Counted from the first letter of the stretch, positions 18,578-27,613 are shown. The stretch is DNA of 64,000 nt from Hymenobacter sp. GOD-10R (GCF_035609205.1 NZ_CP141184.1:1888501-1952500); one strand, 5' to 3'. The notes: a model not told the origin generated them from the sequence alone. Program-made: numbers and translations.

Positions 18578-19049
18578 GGAACAAGAAATGGGGTGAAGTG
18601 AAAAAAGCGTTGTAAGGCCCATTAAAGCAGCTGAAATGGAAGACCTTAACCGCAAAGTAGTGAGGGAAGCAATTGAAACCTAGGTCGTGCTGCCTGCCCA
18701 AGCCGACAATAGCTGGGCCCATTCGCCAAGTGCAGCCGATGCAACTAAATTTTAAGCGACCAACAAGCCGCGGCTAGAAGGAGTAATCCGTAGCGCAGAG
18801 ACGGCACAAAAAGCCATTGAAGCACAAACAGCCGACTTTTTAGACTGCCTAAGCCTAGCTCTTTTGTAGGCGGTTTTGCTGTTCAGGTTCACGACTTGGG
18901 CTTGCAAATCTTCCCCAATTCGCACAAACCAATGGGCATAGGGCGCGTAAGCCATGCTATGTCTGTGCGGCCTTTTCCGTGCGTTCGGCCGCATGAAGTA
19001 CCTAATGCGGCGGTAGGTTCAAGTAGCAACTCTTATATCGCTGCCCACA
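18578..19049. other. Divergent intergenic region (about 470 bases)
   Basis: It separates the SusC gene (minus) from the CheB-like gene (plus). There are no strong hairpins and no repeat. The 80-codon minus frame at 18752-18994 has no recognisable features and no start signal, and is not called. Promoters for both flanking genes should lie here. Confidence 0.5.
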
Positions 19050-20069
19050 GTGGTTACCCCTGATATTATTGTAGTTGGCGCCTCTGCCGGGGGCATACCC
19101 GCGCTGGTAGAGTTGGTGCAAATGCTGCCGCCCGGTTTTCCCGCGGCCTTATTCGTCGTGCAGCACATTCCGGCCTACGTCACCAGCTACCTGCCTGATT
19201 TGTTGAGCAAGGCCGGCTCCTTGCCAGCCCGACATCCGGAGCACGGCGAGGGAGTACAGCACGGTGTCATCTACGTGGCCCCACCCGACCACCACCTGCT
19301 CGTAGAGCAAAACAAGGTGTTAGTTACGCGTGGGCCCAAGGAAAACCGGTTTCGGCCGTCTATCGATGCGCTGTTTCGGTCGGTGGCCCACGCCTACGGG
19401 CCGCGCGCGATTGGCGTGGTGCTGAGCGGCTACCTCGATGATGGCACCTCGGGGCTGTGGACCATTCAGCGCCTGGGTGGCGTCACCATTATCCAAGACC
19501 CGGAGGAAGCCTACGCACCGGCGATGCCCCGCAACGTACTGGAGTACGTGCAGCCCGATTATACGGTGCGCTTAGCGGAGCTAGCGCCGTTGCTGATACG
19601 TCTGACAGCGCAGCCCACCGCCAACCTAGCCACCCTCACGCAGGCGGAGATAGATCGGATTCGCGTGGAAGTACGAGTTGCGCACGGCGATTCCACCATC
19701 GATTTGAAACTTCTTCAGCAGGGCGAGCTAACGCCGTTTTTCTGCCCCGAATGCCAGGGCCCGTTGGTGCAGCTGGTGGAAGACAACCTCGTGCACTTTC
19801 GCTGCCGCATTGGGCATGCGTTCAGCCTAAGTGCCTTACTAGCTTCGGTGACGGAAGGCGTGGAAAACCAGCTCTACCAAGTGATGCAGAGCCTGGAAGA
19901 AGCGCAGCAACTATTGAAGCACCTCAGCGAACGTTTTGCCGACCAGCCCGACCTTGCCCACTCCCTTGCTGTGCAGGCCGAGCAGGCGCGACGGCGGGCC
20001 CAGGCCGTGCACGAATCCATCATGAAAAACGAGGCGCTCGGTGGCAGCACCCGTTCCCAGCATTCCTAG
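19050..20069 (+). CDS. Stand-alone CheB-type methylesterase with zinc-ribbon-like tail
   Basis: 339 residues from a GTG; no ATG is available at the N-terminus and the fold begins at once with DIIVVGASAGG. The CheB catalytic triad is visible: Ser12 (ASAGG), His39 (VVQHIP) and Asp131 (LSGYLDDGTSG). There is no receiver domain, so it is the unregulated form. After the catalytic domain, about residues 225-265 hold FFCPECQGPL and FRCRIGHAF, a CxxC plus CxxGH zinc-ribbon-like module, then a helical tail. The next gene, a PAS and kinase-like protein, starts 12 bases after the stop. No chemotaxis gene (cheR, cheA, MCP) is in the window, so its target protein is unknown. Confidence 0.88.
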   Translation: MVTPDIIVVGASAGGIPALVELVQMLPPGFPAALFVVQHIPAYVTSYLPDLLSKAGSLPARHPEHGEGVQHGVIYVAPPDHHLLVEQNKVLVTRGPKENRFRPSIDALFRSVAHAYGPRAIGVVLSGYLDDGTSGLWTIQRLGGVTIIQDPEEAYAPAMPRNVLEYVQPDYTVRLAELAPLLIRLTAQPTANLATLTQAEIDRIRVEVRVAHGDSTIDLKLLQQGELTPFFCPECQGPLVQLVEDNLVHFRCRIGHAFSLSALLASVTEGVENQLYQVMQSLEEAQQLLKHLSERFADQPDLAHSLAVQAEQARRRAQAVHESIMKNEALGGSTRSQHS

Positions 20070-20081
20070 CCTTTAGTAGTC

Positions 20082-21170
20082 ATGGTCGATGTTAGCACCT
20101 TTTTGCTGGAACAAGCCCAGACGAGCCTGACTGTGCAGTTCGTTTACGACCTAGCTAGCCGCCGCGTCGTGTTCGTGAATGCAGCTTACGAATGGGTACT
20201 GGGGCAGTCGCGGGCGCGCACCAATGAGGAGCTGCCGCAACTGCTGGCGCGCCTGCATCCCGACGACCGCGCCTACCTAGCCGAGTGCTGGGCGCAGTGG
20301 CAGCTAGGCAAATGGCACAACCCGATTGAGTTTCGCCTGCAAACGCCAGGGCAACCCGACCAGTGGCTGGAGCTTACCCCGAGTTACCTCGCCGATAGCA
20401 ACGGCCCCGGCGCCGTTGGGGGCGTGCTGCGCGATATCAGCGTGCAGAAGTACTACAAAGCCCACGCCGACCGCTTCAACGCCCGCAAGAACACGCTGCT
20501 GGAAATTCTGTCCCTCGACCTGTCGGATGCGCTTGTTCTCTCACAAGGATTGCGTCATCAGGCCGAAGCAGAACAAGCGTACATCCAGGAGCGGCTGCTA
20601 GAGGGCTTGCGCCACATAGAAGCCATATCGCAGGAAGGAGCGGAGTTGGTGCGCAACTTCACCAGCGAAGAAGCGCAGACCTCGGTCAACGTTGCCCTGA
20701 ACCTGGAGCGGGTAGAGCTTGGCGACAAGCTGCAACAGACCATAGAAGATTATGCGCGTCCGGAGGCCTACAAAGCCCATGTGCTCGACCTACAGCTGCC
20801 CGATTATCCCGTGTACCTGGAAATGGACGTGAACAAATTTTTGCAGGTCGTGACCAACCTGCTCGGCAACGCGTTCAAGTTTACCCCCGATGGCGGGCGC
20901 TTAGTCATCCGGCTCGAGGTGATACGCGACGTGCTGGTGCAGCTCACCTTTTCCGACGATGGCATTGGAATACCGGAAGCCATGCTGCCGCACGTGTTCG
21001 AGCGTTTCACCCCAGCGCGCCGCCTAGGTCTGCGCGGCGAGCCAACGGTAGGCATCGACCTCTCGCTGTGCAAACACATCGTCGAGCTGCACCAAGGCAC
21101 GCTCACAGTGCGCAGCCGCGAGGGGCAAGGCAGCACGTTCATCGTAACGCTCCCCAAGCAACTGAGCTAG
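20082..21170 (+). CDS. PAS-domain histidine-kinase-like protein lacking the phosphoacceptor His
   Basis: 362 residues with no membrane segment. A PAS domain (about 8-122) is followed by a HisKA-type helical hairpin (about 130-200) and an HATPase domain (about 215-358). The ATPase N box (NLLGNAFKFTPDGG), G1 (SDDGIGIP) and F box (FERF) are present. In the H-box, where active enzymes have LSHDL, the sequence is LSLDLS: residue 145 is Leu, coded CTC at 20514-20516. The G2 box reads VGIDLSL rather than GxGLGL. Autophosphorylation in the usual way therefore looks impossible. It probably acts as an ATP-binding or dimeric regulator of the adjacent CheB, but this is inference. Confidence 0.82.
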   Translation: MVDVSTFLLEQAQTSLTVQFVYDLASRRVVFVNAAYEWVLGQSRARTNEELPQLLARLHPDDRAYLAECWAQWQLGKWHNPIEFRLQTPGQPDQWLELTPSYLADSNGPGAVGGVLRDISVQKYYKAHADRFNARKNTLLEILSLDLSDALVLSQGLRHQAEAEQAYIQERLLEGLRHIEAISQEGAELVRNFTSEEAQTSVNVALNLERVELGDKLQQTIEDYARPEAYKAHVLDLQLPDYPVYLEMDVNKFLQVVTNLLGNAFKFTPDGGRLVIRLEVIRDVLVQLTFSDDGIGIPEAMLPHVFERFTPARRLGLRGEPTVGIDLSLCKHIVELHQGTLTVRSREGQGSTFIVTLPKQLS

Positions 21171-21192
21171 GGTACAGTTCTGCCCAAAAACG

Positions 21193-21233
21193 ACAGCGCC
21201 CAGCGAGTAGAACTCACCGGGCGCTGTGCTTTC
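21193..21233. terminator. Intrinsic terminator between converging genes
   Basis: ACAGCGCCC pairs with GGGCGCTGT around a 17-base loop, followed by GCTTTC. It is suitably placed after the kinase-like gene and before the end of the converging phosphatase gene. Confidence 0.65.
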
Positions 21234-21249
21234 AGGCGAAAAAGCTAGG

Positions 21250-22101
21250 TTACTTCTTCGCGGTGTATTGTACCTCAATAGCCACCGGATAGTGGTCGGA
21301 GGGCGTCTTTCCGCCGCCGTAGGTGTCCGTGAGGATGCCGTAGCGGGTCGGCGTGAAAGCTGAGGTCAGGAAGATGTGGTCGATGCGGGAGTCGGTTTTG
21401 GTCTTCGTATTGAAGTTGTTGAAGGTACCGTTGGGTGCGTACACCACCTTGGCCGTCGTGAAGGCGTCCTTCATCACGCCCGAGGTATTGAGCAACGTGT
21501 AGCTTTCGTTGCGCTGATCCACGTTAAAGTCGCCGCTCAGGATGGCGGGCGTAGTGCCGGCCATTTCTTTCACTTTGGCCAAAATCAGCTTCGCGCTTTC
21601 CCGGCGAGCCTCAACGCCCACGTGGTCGAAGTGGGTGTTAAACATGTAGAAGGTGAAGCCCGTTTTCTTATCCTGAAACTGACCCCAGGTGCAGATGCGC
21701 GGTAGCGCGGCGTCCCAGCCCTTCACCGGAGCCGTGGTGGTAGGCGCGAGCCAGAAGGTGCCCTGTTTCAGGAGCTTGTACTTGTCTTTCTTGTAAAAAA
21801 TAGCCGAGTACTCGCCCGCCTGCTTGCCGTCGTCGCGCCCCACCCCGATGTGGTCGTAGCCGGGGAGCTTGCCGGCCATGTCCTGAAGCTGGTTAGCTAG
21901 CACCTCTTGGGTGCCGAATAGATCAAAGTCTTGAAACTTAATCAGGTCGGTGAGGTAGGGGAGGCGCTTGAGCCAGGCGTTGGTAGTATCTTGCTTGTTG
22001 TCGTAGCGGATGTTGTAGGTGGCAAGCCGCATGGTTTGGGCCGATGCGTTTGCCGCTCCGCAGAGCAACAAAAGCGCGACGAAAAGGAGCTTTTTGAGCA
22101 T
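21250..22101 (-). CDS. Secreted endonuclease/exonuclease/phosphatase family enzyme
   Basis: 283 residues with a signal peptide (KKLLFVALLLLCGAANASAQ). All motifs of the EEP metal-dependent phosphodiesterase fold are visible: TYNIRYD, GTQE, NTHFDH, SGDFNV, RIDHIF and SDHYPV. Such enzymes hydrolyse phosphodiesters or phosphomonoesters of nucleic acids, lipids or inositides, here in the periplasm or outside. It follows the SusC-SusD pair on the same strand after 180 bases, with REP-like hairpins between, so it may supply substrate for that uptake system. The specific substrate is unknown. Confidence 0.9.
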   Translation of the reverse strand: MLKKLLFVALLLLCGAANASAQTMRLATYNIRYDNKQDTTNAWLKRLPYLTDLIKFQDFDLFGTQEVLANQLQDMAGKLPGYDHIGVGRDDGKQAGEYSAIFYKKDKYKLLKQGTFWLAPTTTAPVKGWDAALPRICTWGQFQDKKTGFTFYMFNTHFDHVGVEARRESAKLILAKVKEMAGTTPAILSGDFNVDQRNESYTLLNTSGVMKDAFTTAKVVYAPNGTFNNFNTKTKTDSRIDHIFLTSAFTPTRYGILTDTYGGGKTPSDHYPVAIEVQYTAKK

Positions 22102-22212
22102 GGCAAAAGAATACTAGGAAAGAAAAGAGTGTTTAGGCAGGCGGGAAAAGGAGCGCTTCAAGACATGTTGCTTGCCTGTAAAGTAAAGCGGTTTTTCAGT
22201 TGGGGCAGGTGG

Positions 22213-22271
22213 AGCGCGGACTTTTTAGTCCGCGTCCGGGAGTGATAAGCGCGGACTACAAAGTCCGCGCT
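22213..22271. repeat. Pair of REP-like hairpins (GCGCGGACT/AGTCCGCG)
   Basis: Two hairpins in tandem. AGCGCGGACT-TTTT-AGTCCGCGT is at 22213-22235 and AGCGCGGACT-ACAA-AGTCCGCGCT at 22249-22271. They lie between the SusD-like gene and the EEP gene. Paired short GC hairpins in a spacer are typical of REP elements; they may attenuate read-through or stabilise the upstream message. Confidence 0.7.
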
Positions 22272-22281
22272 ACATATATTA

Positions 22282-24054
22282 TTACCAGCCGGGGTTCTGA
22301 CCTAGCTTCGGGTTGATCAACCGGTCGGCTTCCGGGATGGGGTAGAGGTAGTACTTCTCCTCCCAACGCCGTGGCACGTTATTCAGCCAAGTGAGTTCGC
22401 CGGAGGTGCCGTTGCTGAGCTGCTGTGGGTTGGTGCCGCTGCTGATGGTGGGCGCCACGTTCACGTAAGTCACGCCGGCAGGGCGGGTGGCGGGCAGCGT
22501 GGTATAGAAGGCCACATTCTGAACGCCATCTTCGTTCAGATCAAGCGGCTGGTTAAGAGCAGGCACGTAGAAGCCATTCCACGGCATTTCCATCAGCTCG
22601 CCGCGGCGCCAGCGCACGATGTCGTAGAAGCGAAGGCCTTCGAAAGCTAGCTCGATGCCCCGCTCGCGGCGCACTTCTAGCAGCGTAGGGTCGGAGATGT
22701 TGGGGAAGTACTTGGTTTGTAAGTAAGAATCTACCACCGTGGGCTTGGTAGCGAAGCCTCCGGTGATGCCAGCACGTTGCCGCAGAGCGCCTACGGTTTT
22801 GGCCCAATCGGCGTCGGTGAGGGTACCTAGCTCGGCTTTGGCCTCGGCGTAGTTGAGCAGCACCTCGGCGTAGCGGAGGGTCGAAATGGAGTTGATGTTG
22901 CGGCTGCCTCCATCATAATAGGTGTCGTCGAGCGTCCACTTGATGGGCTGGTAGCCGGTGTAAGTGTAGGAGAAAACGGGCGGGGCCGCCTCCCGTGTGC
23001 CACCATTGAGGCGCTTGTAGTCGCCCATCCGAATGGTCTGTTGCAGGCGCTTGTCGCGGCCTTTTACCTCCTGGGCAAAGGTCATGGTTTGGTAGCCTGG
23101 CTTGCTGGTGAAGGGCGTGCCATCCTCGTTCAAGTAGGTGTTCACGAACGTACGAATCAGGCTAACGCGCGAGCCGTACGTGGCGCTGGTCCACCACCAG
23201 TTGGCGTCGTTGTAGATGCTCAGGGCGGGGTCCGATACGGCAGCTAGGATGATTTCGGAAGCCACAGGCGCCTGACTCGTGAACAGCTGACGGTACGAGG
23301 CGGTGGGGCCACCGGCCGTGTTCAGGCTGAAGCCGCCGGTGGTCATCACCGTGTTGGCGGCCGAAGCGGCTTCGTTCAGCCAGGTGTTGGCGCTGCTACC
23401 TAGGTTGTAGCCGGTCTGGTACTTCCGAAACGTGCCCTCAAACAAGCACACCCGCGACTTGAATGCGTAGGCCGTTTGCTTGGTGATGAGGCTGCGGCTG
23501 TTGTCGGCGGCCGTGGTGATGTTGGCGCAGGCAAAGTTCAGGTCGGCCAGCACCGAGTCCATTACCAGCGTGCGCGGGTCGCGGCCGTTGTAGAGCGCTT
23601 GGTCGTTCACGGCCATCGGCTTGCTGATCCACGGCACATCCCCGAAGCGCTGCACCTTATCGAAGTAAAACCAAGCCCGGAAAAACCGCGCAATGCCTAG
23701 GTAGTTGTTGCGCACGGCGGGCGCAATAGCGGGGTTGTTGCAGTTGGCAATGAAGTAGTTGATGTTGCGCAGCTTCGTCCAATCCCAACCGGTGCTCTGG
23801 CGGGCACTGAAGGCGCCGGGCGTGAGGAAATCGGGGACTTGGGTGCGCGCCGCGTAGTCGGCCATGGCGTCGCCGCGGTGGATGTCGTTGGCCGTGGGCA
23901 GCACGTCGTAGAAGGAGTTGGCGTAGAGCTGCAAGCCCGTTTCGCTGCTGAATACGGCCTCGTTCGTCACGGTGGCCTGCGGTTCCTGATCTAGCTTTTC
24001 GCAGCTAGCAAAGGCCATACTTAGTAAAACGAGCCAACCTAGGTGTCGCTTCAT
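22282..24054 (-). CDS. SusD/RagB-like outer-membrane lipoprotein
   Basis: 590 residues from the ATG at 24054; the frame from 24069 only adds five residues before the signal. The signal ends in a lipobox (MAFASC, about Cys18). SusD marks include FFRAWFYFDKVQRFGDVPW, ALYNGRDPRTLVMDSVLADL, ISTLRYAEVLLNYAEAKAEL and the C-terminal RRERGIELAFEGLRFYDIVRWRRGE. That makes it a full-length RagB/SusD surface lipoprotein that binds ligand with the SusC channel. The SusC gene is immediately upstream (78 bases away), but the gap contains a strong GC hairpin. Confidence 0.93.
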   Translation of the reverse strand: MKRHLGWLVLLSMAFASCEKLDQEPQATVTNEAVFSSETGLQLYANSFYDVLPTANDIHRGDAMADYAARTQVPDFLTPGAFSARQSTGWDWTKLRNINYFIANCNNPAIAPAVRNNYLGIARFFRAWFYFDKVQRFGDVPWISKPMAVNDQALYNGRDPRTLVMDSVLADLNFACANITTAADNSRSLITKQTAYAFKSRVCLFEGTFRKYQTGYNLGSSANTWLNEAASAANTVMTTGGFSLNTAGGPTASYRQLFTSQAPVASEIILAAVSDPALSIYNDANWWWTSATYGSRVSLIRTFVNTYLNEDGTPFTSKPGYQTMTFAQEVKGRDKRLQQTIRMGDYKRLNGGTREAAPPVFSYTYTGYQPIKWTLDDTYYDGGSRNINSISTLRYAEVLLNYAEAKAELGTLTDADWAKTVGALRQRAGITGGFATKPTVVDSYLQTKYFPNISDPTLLEVRRERGIELAFEGLRFYDIVRWRRGELMEMPWNGFYVPALNQPLDLNEDGVQNVAFYTTLPATRPAGVTYVNVAPTISSGTNPQQLSNGTSGELTWLNNVPRRWEEKYYLYPIPEADRLINPKLGQNPGW

Positions 24055-24081
24055 GATATTGTAAGTCAAGGTTAAGTTGGT

Positions 24082-24127
24082 GACCTCCCCCCCGCCCCTC
24101 TCTTTTGGAGAGGGGCGGGGGGGAGGT
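24082..24127. repeat. Strong GC hairpin between susC-like and susD-like genes
   Basis: GACCTCCCCCCC-GCCCCTCTC pairs with its reverse complement around TTTTG, giving about 20 paired bases. It resembles the hairpin arms at 11873-12047. Lacking a T-run on the transcript, it is more likely a mobile or processing hairpin than a classical terminator, though it could reduce the amount of SusD message. Confidence 0.75.
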
Positions 24128-24132
24128 CTGCG

Positions 24133-27100
24133 TTAGAAAGTCACCGACAACCCGAGCGTGACGCTCTTCAGGATGGGGTAATTGTTGGCGTTGCCGCTGC
24201 TGTTGCTGTTGGGGTTCGAGGCAGTAGCATCCGGCGGGCTCAGCACAGCGTCGGAACGGCCGATGCTCTCCACGTCGATGTCTTTGGTGATCTTGTAGAA
24301 GGGCGACCAAGACCACAGGTTCTCGCCCGATAGATACACCCGCGCCGCGTTCATCTTGATGCGGCTGATAAATGCCACGGGCAGGTTATAGCCGATTTGC
24401 AGGTTCTTAAGGCGGATGTACGCTACGTTTTGTAGGTACTTCGTTTGAATCTGGGTGAGCTCGCCGGCACCGTTTTGGGCCACGTAGCCGCGGTAGCGCG
24501 GGAAGTAGGCATTCGGGTTATCCTCCGACCAGATGTTGCCGAGCTGCGATGTCGGAATCTTGTTGTAGGGGCGGTTATACTGTCCCCAAAAGGTGCCCGC
24601 TTCAGAACCAGGATACCAATCTTGGTGCCCCACGCCTTGGAAGAAAACCGACACGAAGAAGTTGTTCCAGCTAGCATCGGCCATGGCACCGTAGGTGTAA
24701 CGCGGTAGGGCGTTGCCAATCACGCGTCGGTCGCCGGGGTTCGCCACGGTGTTGTCGCCGGGGTTAATCACACCGTCGCCATTCACATCCTTAAACTTGA
24801 TGTCGCCGGGCAACAGCTTGCCGCTAGTAGAGGCGCGGAACAGGGCCTGCGAAGCAGAGGTCGTAATCTGATCCTGCGAGGTGAAGAAGCCATCCGTCGT
24901 GTAGCCCCAGATTTCGCCTAGCTTCTGGCCTTCGTAGTAGCTCAGGTTGGCGGGGTTGCTGTTGGGGTCGTTGAGGCGCTTCTCGGGGTTGTTGTACTTC
25001 GTGATGCGGGCTGTGTAGTCGGCCATCGTGAGGCGCAGGCCGTAGTTCAGCGGCTTGGCACCTAGATTCAGGTTGTCGCGCCAGTTCAGGGCCACTTCCC
25101 ACCCTTTGGTTTTCAGGTCGGCGTAGTTGCCTTTGGGCACGGCCGTACCGAATACCGCTGGCAGCGTCATACCCACCGTGAACATGTCGGTGGTGTTGCG
25201 AATGTAGCCGTCGGCGTTCAGCGTCAGGCGGTTATTCAGCATGCTCAGGTCCAGACCTAGGTCCTGCGTCGTCGACTTCTCCCAAGTCAGCCCGTCCGGT
25301 ATAACGCCCGGCTGGCTCGTGAGCTGCGGGCGCACGCCGTTCAGCACCCGTCCCGACTGCGAAATACCGAACTGCTCCTGGAAGGCGTAGGAGTTGATGT
25401 TACCGTTGCCCAGCGCCCCGTACGAACCGCGCAGCTTCAGTTCCGAAATCAGGTTAGGCGACACCTTCCAGAACGATTCGTTCGAAATACGCCAGCCCGC
25501 CGAGAACGAAGGAAAATAAGCAAAGCGCTGATTCGAAGGAAATTTCGACGAACCATCGTAGCGGCCGCTAGCTTCCACCAAGTAGCGGTCTTTGAAGGAG
25601 TAGTTCAGGCGGTAAAATCCGCCCAAGATGTTCCACCGCTCCCAGCCACCAGCCGTCGAAATCGACTGACCTAGGGCTAGGTTCAGGTCCTGTGCATCGG
25701 GGTAAATGAGGCCGTTGCGTTGGGTCTGGAGGCCGCGGAAGGTCGATTGCTCATAGTTGTAGCCGACCATGGCCTTGAAGTAGTGCGCCTCCTGGAAGTG
25801 GTTTTCGTACTCGCCGTAGAGGTTGGCGGCTAGGTAGCGCGTCTGCCCGAAGCCGCGCAGAAAGTCGTTGGTGTTGGTGCCCACGTACTCAATCACGCCG
25901 GGCTTGCGGCTGTAGGGCACTGGCACGCGCGTTTGGGTGCGGTCGTTGTCGGTGTTGCGGAACGTGAAGTTGCCGTTGATGCGGAATTTGTTGTCGAAGA
26001 AGTGCGCCAGGAACGCCGATGTATTGCGCGTCACGCGCTCATCCAGGTCGATGCCGTTTTTGCCGTACCACATGTCGCCCACGGTGTAAGCCGCCGAGTA
26101 GGTGAGCGTGCCGTCGGGGTTAAACATGGGCGCCACGGTGTGGCCTTCGTCGGCGATGTTGCGCCAGATACCGCCGCCCTCGCCCACGTTCAGCGGGTTG
26201 TGGTAGCGCATGCTGGAGTAGTCGGTATTGTTGTCGATGCGCAACCACGGGAACAGGTCAATCGACCCCTTCGCCCGGAAGTTGTACATGCGGTAGTCGT
26301 CGGAGTTGTAGCGGAACAGGCCGTCTTGCCCGAAGTAGCGCCCCGTTACGTAGAAGCTAGCTTTGCCACTGCTGCCCGACAGTGACAGGTTGTGCTCGGT
26401 TGAGCTTGTGCGCTTCTTATACAGCTCTTTGTACCAGTCGGTGTTGCCGTAGTACACGTATTCGCCGGCGGCATTCACGTCGACTTTCGGCAGGCTAGGG
26501 TCTTCGGAGCGGCGCTTTAGCTCGGCGAGGTACTCGGGCGAGAACTTCACCGTTTTGTTGATGTTCTGGGGCGTCTGCGAGTAGTCGTTCCACGCCGACC
26601 AGCCCTCGTTGAACATGCGGGCGAACTGGTACCCGTCCGTCACGAAGTCCGGCACCGTGGTTGGGCTCTTGATGGATTGGTTGAAGGAGTACGTCACGCT
26701 GGTTTTCTCCTTCGACGGCGTTTTGGTCGTAATCAACACCACGCCAAACGCGCCCCGCGCTCCATAGATAGCTGCCGCCGAGGCATCTTTCAGCACCGAC
26801 ACCGAGGCCACGTCGTTAGGGTTGATGCGGCTCGGGTCACCTTCCACGCCATCAATCAGCACCAGCGCGTTGCCGCCCTGCCCAATCGACGTGGCTCCCC
26901 GAATGTTATAAGCGGGCGACTGAGTAGGTTTACCGTCGCCGGGTATCAGGTTCAAGTTGGGCAACACGCCCTGCAAGCCCTGCGTCAGGTTGGGTATCGA
27001 GCGGTTTTCCAGTACCTGCGAGGTCACTTGGTCGACGGCGCCGGTCAGGTTCACCTTCTTCTGAGTGCCGTAACCGACCACCACGACTTCGTCCAGGGCC

Positions 27101-27423
27101 TTAGTGTCTTGCTCCAGCGTCACGTTGATGGCCGTACGCTTGCTAATGGCCACCTCCTGCGGCTTGTAGCCTAGGTAGGAAATCACCAAAGTGGTAGCAT
27201 CGGGGGGCGCTTGCAGGGTGTACTTGCCTTCCCCGTCAGTAATGGTGCCCGCCGTCGAGCCTTTGGCCAGCACCGTGACGCCCGGCAAGCCTCCCCCCGC
27301 CTTATCGGCAACGCGGCCGCTGATGGCTTGGACTTGTTGCGAAAATGCGGCGACGCTGTAGCATAAGGCTACTGATGTCAGCAAACTTCGCTTCCAGTTA
27401 AAAGCGCAAGTAAATGTTTCCAT
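24133..27423 (-). CDS. SusC/RagA TonB-linked outer-membrane protein
   Basis: 1096 residues. The signal region (WKRSLLTSVALCYSVAAFSQQ) leads to a carboxypeptidase regulatory-like domain (ISGRVADKAGGGLPGVTV). The SusC plug follows, with DEVVVVGYGTQKKVNLTGAV, LVLIDGVEGDPSRINPNDVASVSVLKDASAAAIYGARGAFG, and then a complete beta-barrel ending in a terminal aromatic residue. It is paired with the SusD-like gene downstream and imports an unknown nutrient using TonB. Expression probably starts at the TATCTTTG promoter at 27606-27613, leaving a 5' leader of about 180 bases. Confidence 0.95.
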   Translation of the reverse strand: METFTCAFNWKRSLLTSVALCYSVAAFSQQVQAISGRVADKAGGGLPGVTVLAKGSTAGTITDGEGKYTLQAPPDATTLVISYLGYKPQEVAISKRTAINVTLEQDTKALDEVVVVGYGTQKKVNLTGAVDQVTSQVLENRSIPNLTQGLQGVLPNLNLIPGDGKPTQSPAYNIRGATSIGQGGNALVLIDGVEGDPSRINPNDVASVSVLKDASAAAIYGARGAFGVVLITTKTPSKEKTSVTYSFNQSIKSPTTVPDFVTDGYQFARMFNEGWSAWNDYSQTPQNINKTVKFSPEYLAELKRRSEDPSLPKVDVNAAGEYVYYGNTDWYKELYKKRTSSTEHNLSLSGSSGKASFYVTGRYFGQDGLFRYNSDDYRMYNFRAKGSIDLFPWLRIDNNTDYSSMRYHNPLNVGEGGGIWRNIADEGHTVAPMFNPDGTLTYSAAYTVGDMWYGKNGIDLDERVTRNTSAFLAHFFDNKFRINGNFTFRNTDNDRTQTRVPVPYSRKPGVIEYVGTNTNDFLRGFGQTRYLAANLYGEYENHFQEAHYFKAMVGYNYEQSTFRGLQTQRNGLIYPDAQDLNLALGQSISTAGGWERWNILGGFYRLNYSFKDRYLVEASGRYDGSSKFPSNQRFAYFPSFSAGWRISNESFWKVSPNLISELKLRGSYGALGNGNINSYAFQEQFGISQSGRVLNGVRPQLTSQPGVIPDGLTWEKSTTQDLGLDLSMLNNRLTLNADGYIRNTTDMFTVGMTLPAVFGTAVPKGNYADLKTKGWEVALNWRDNLNLGAKPLNYGLRLTMADYTARITKYNNPEKRLNDPNSNPANLSYYEGQKLGEIWGYTTDGFFTSQDQITTSASQALFRASTSGKLLPGDIKFKDVNGDGVINPGDNTVANPGDRRVIGNALPRYTYGAMADASWNNFFVSVFFQGVGHQDWYPGSEAGTFWGQYNRPYNKIPTSQLGNIWSEDNPNAYFPRYRGYVAQNGAGELTQIQTKYLQNVAYIRLKNLQIGYNLPVAFISRIKMNAARVYLSGENLWSWSPFYKITKDIDVESIGRSDAVLSPPDATASNPNSNSSGNANNYPILKSVTLGLSVTF

Positions 27424-27605
27424 GCATCTGCTAGGTTATTTGACAAAAAGCAAGAGAATAGGGTAAGCACACAGTGCTTCTGCTCGGCCATAAATACCTA
27501 CGGCGAGCTACTACTTTTCTGAATTGGGTGGGGCAGCAAACGCTATTGATTTGCTGAAATAAGAGACAATGGGATTGGGCGGACGCTACTGGTCTCTTGG
27601 TGGCG

Positions 27606-27613
27606 CAAAGATA
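27606..27613 (-). promoter_or_regulatory. Bacteroidota -7 element TATCTTTG for the SusC/SusD operon
   Basis: On the minus strand the sequence reads TATCTTTG, a perfect match to the TAnnTTTG consensus. A TTGA about 22 bases upstream is a plausible -33 element. The start codon is about 180 bases downstream. Confidence 0.6.

Noticed and set aside
18752..18994. 80-codon minus-strand frame
   Set aside because: No family, no signal, composition typical of random GC-rich sequence, and no start signals.
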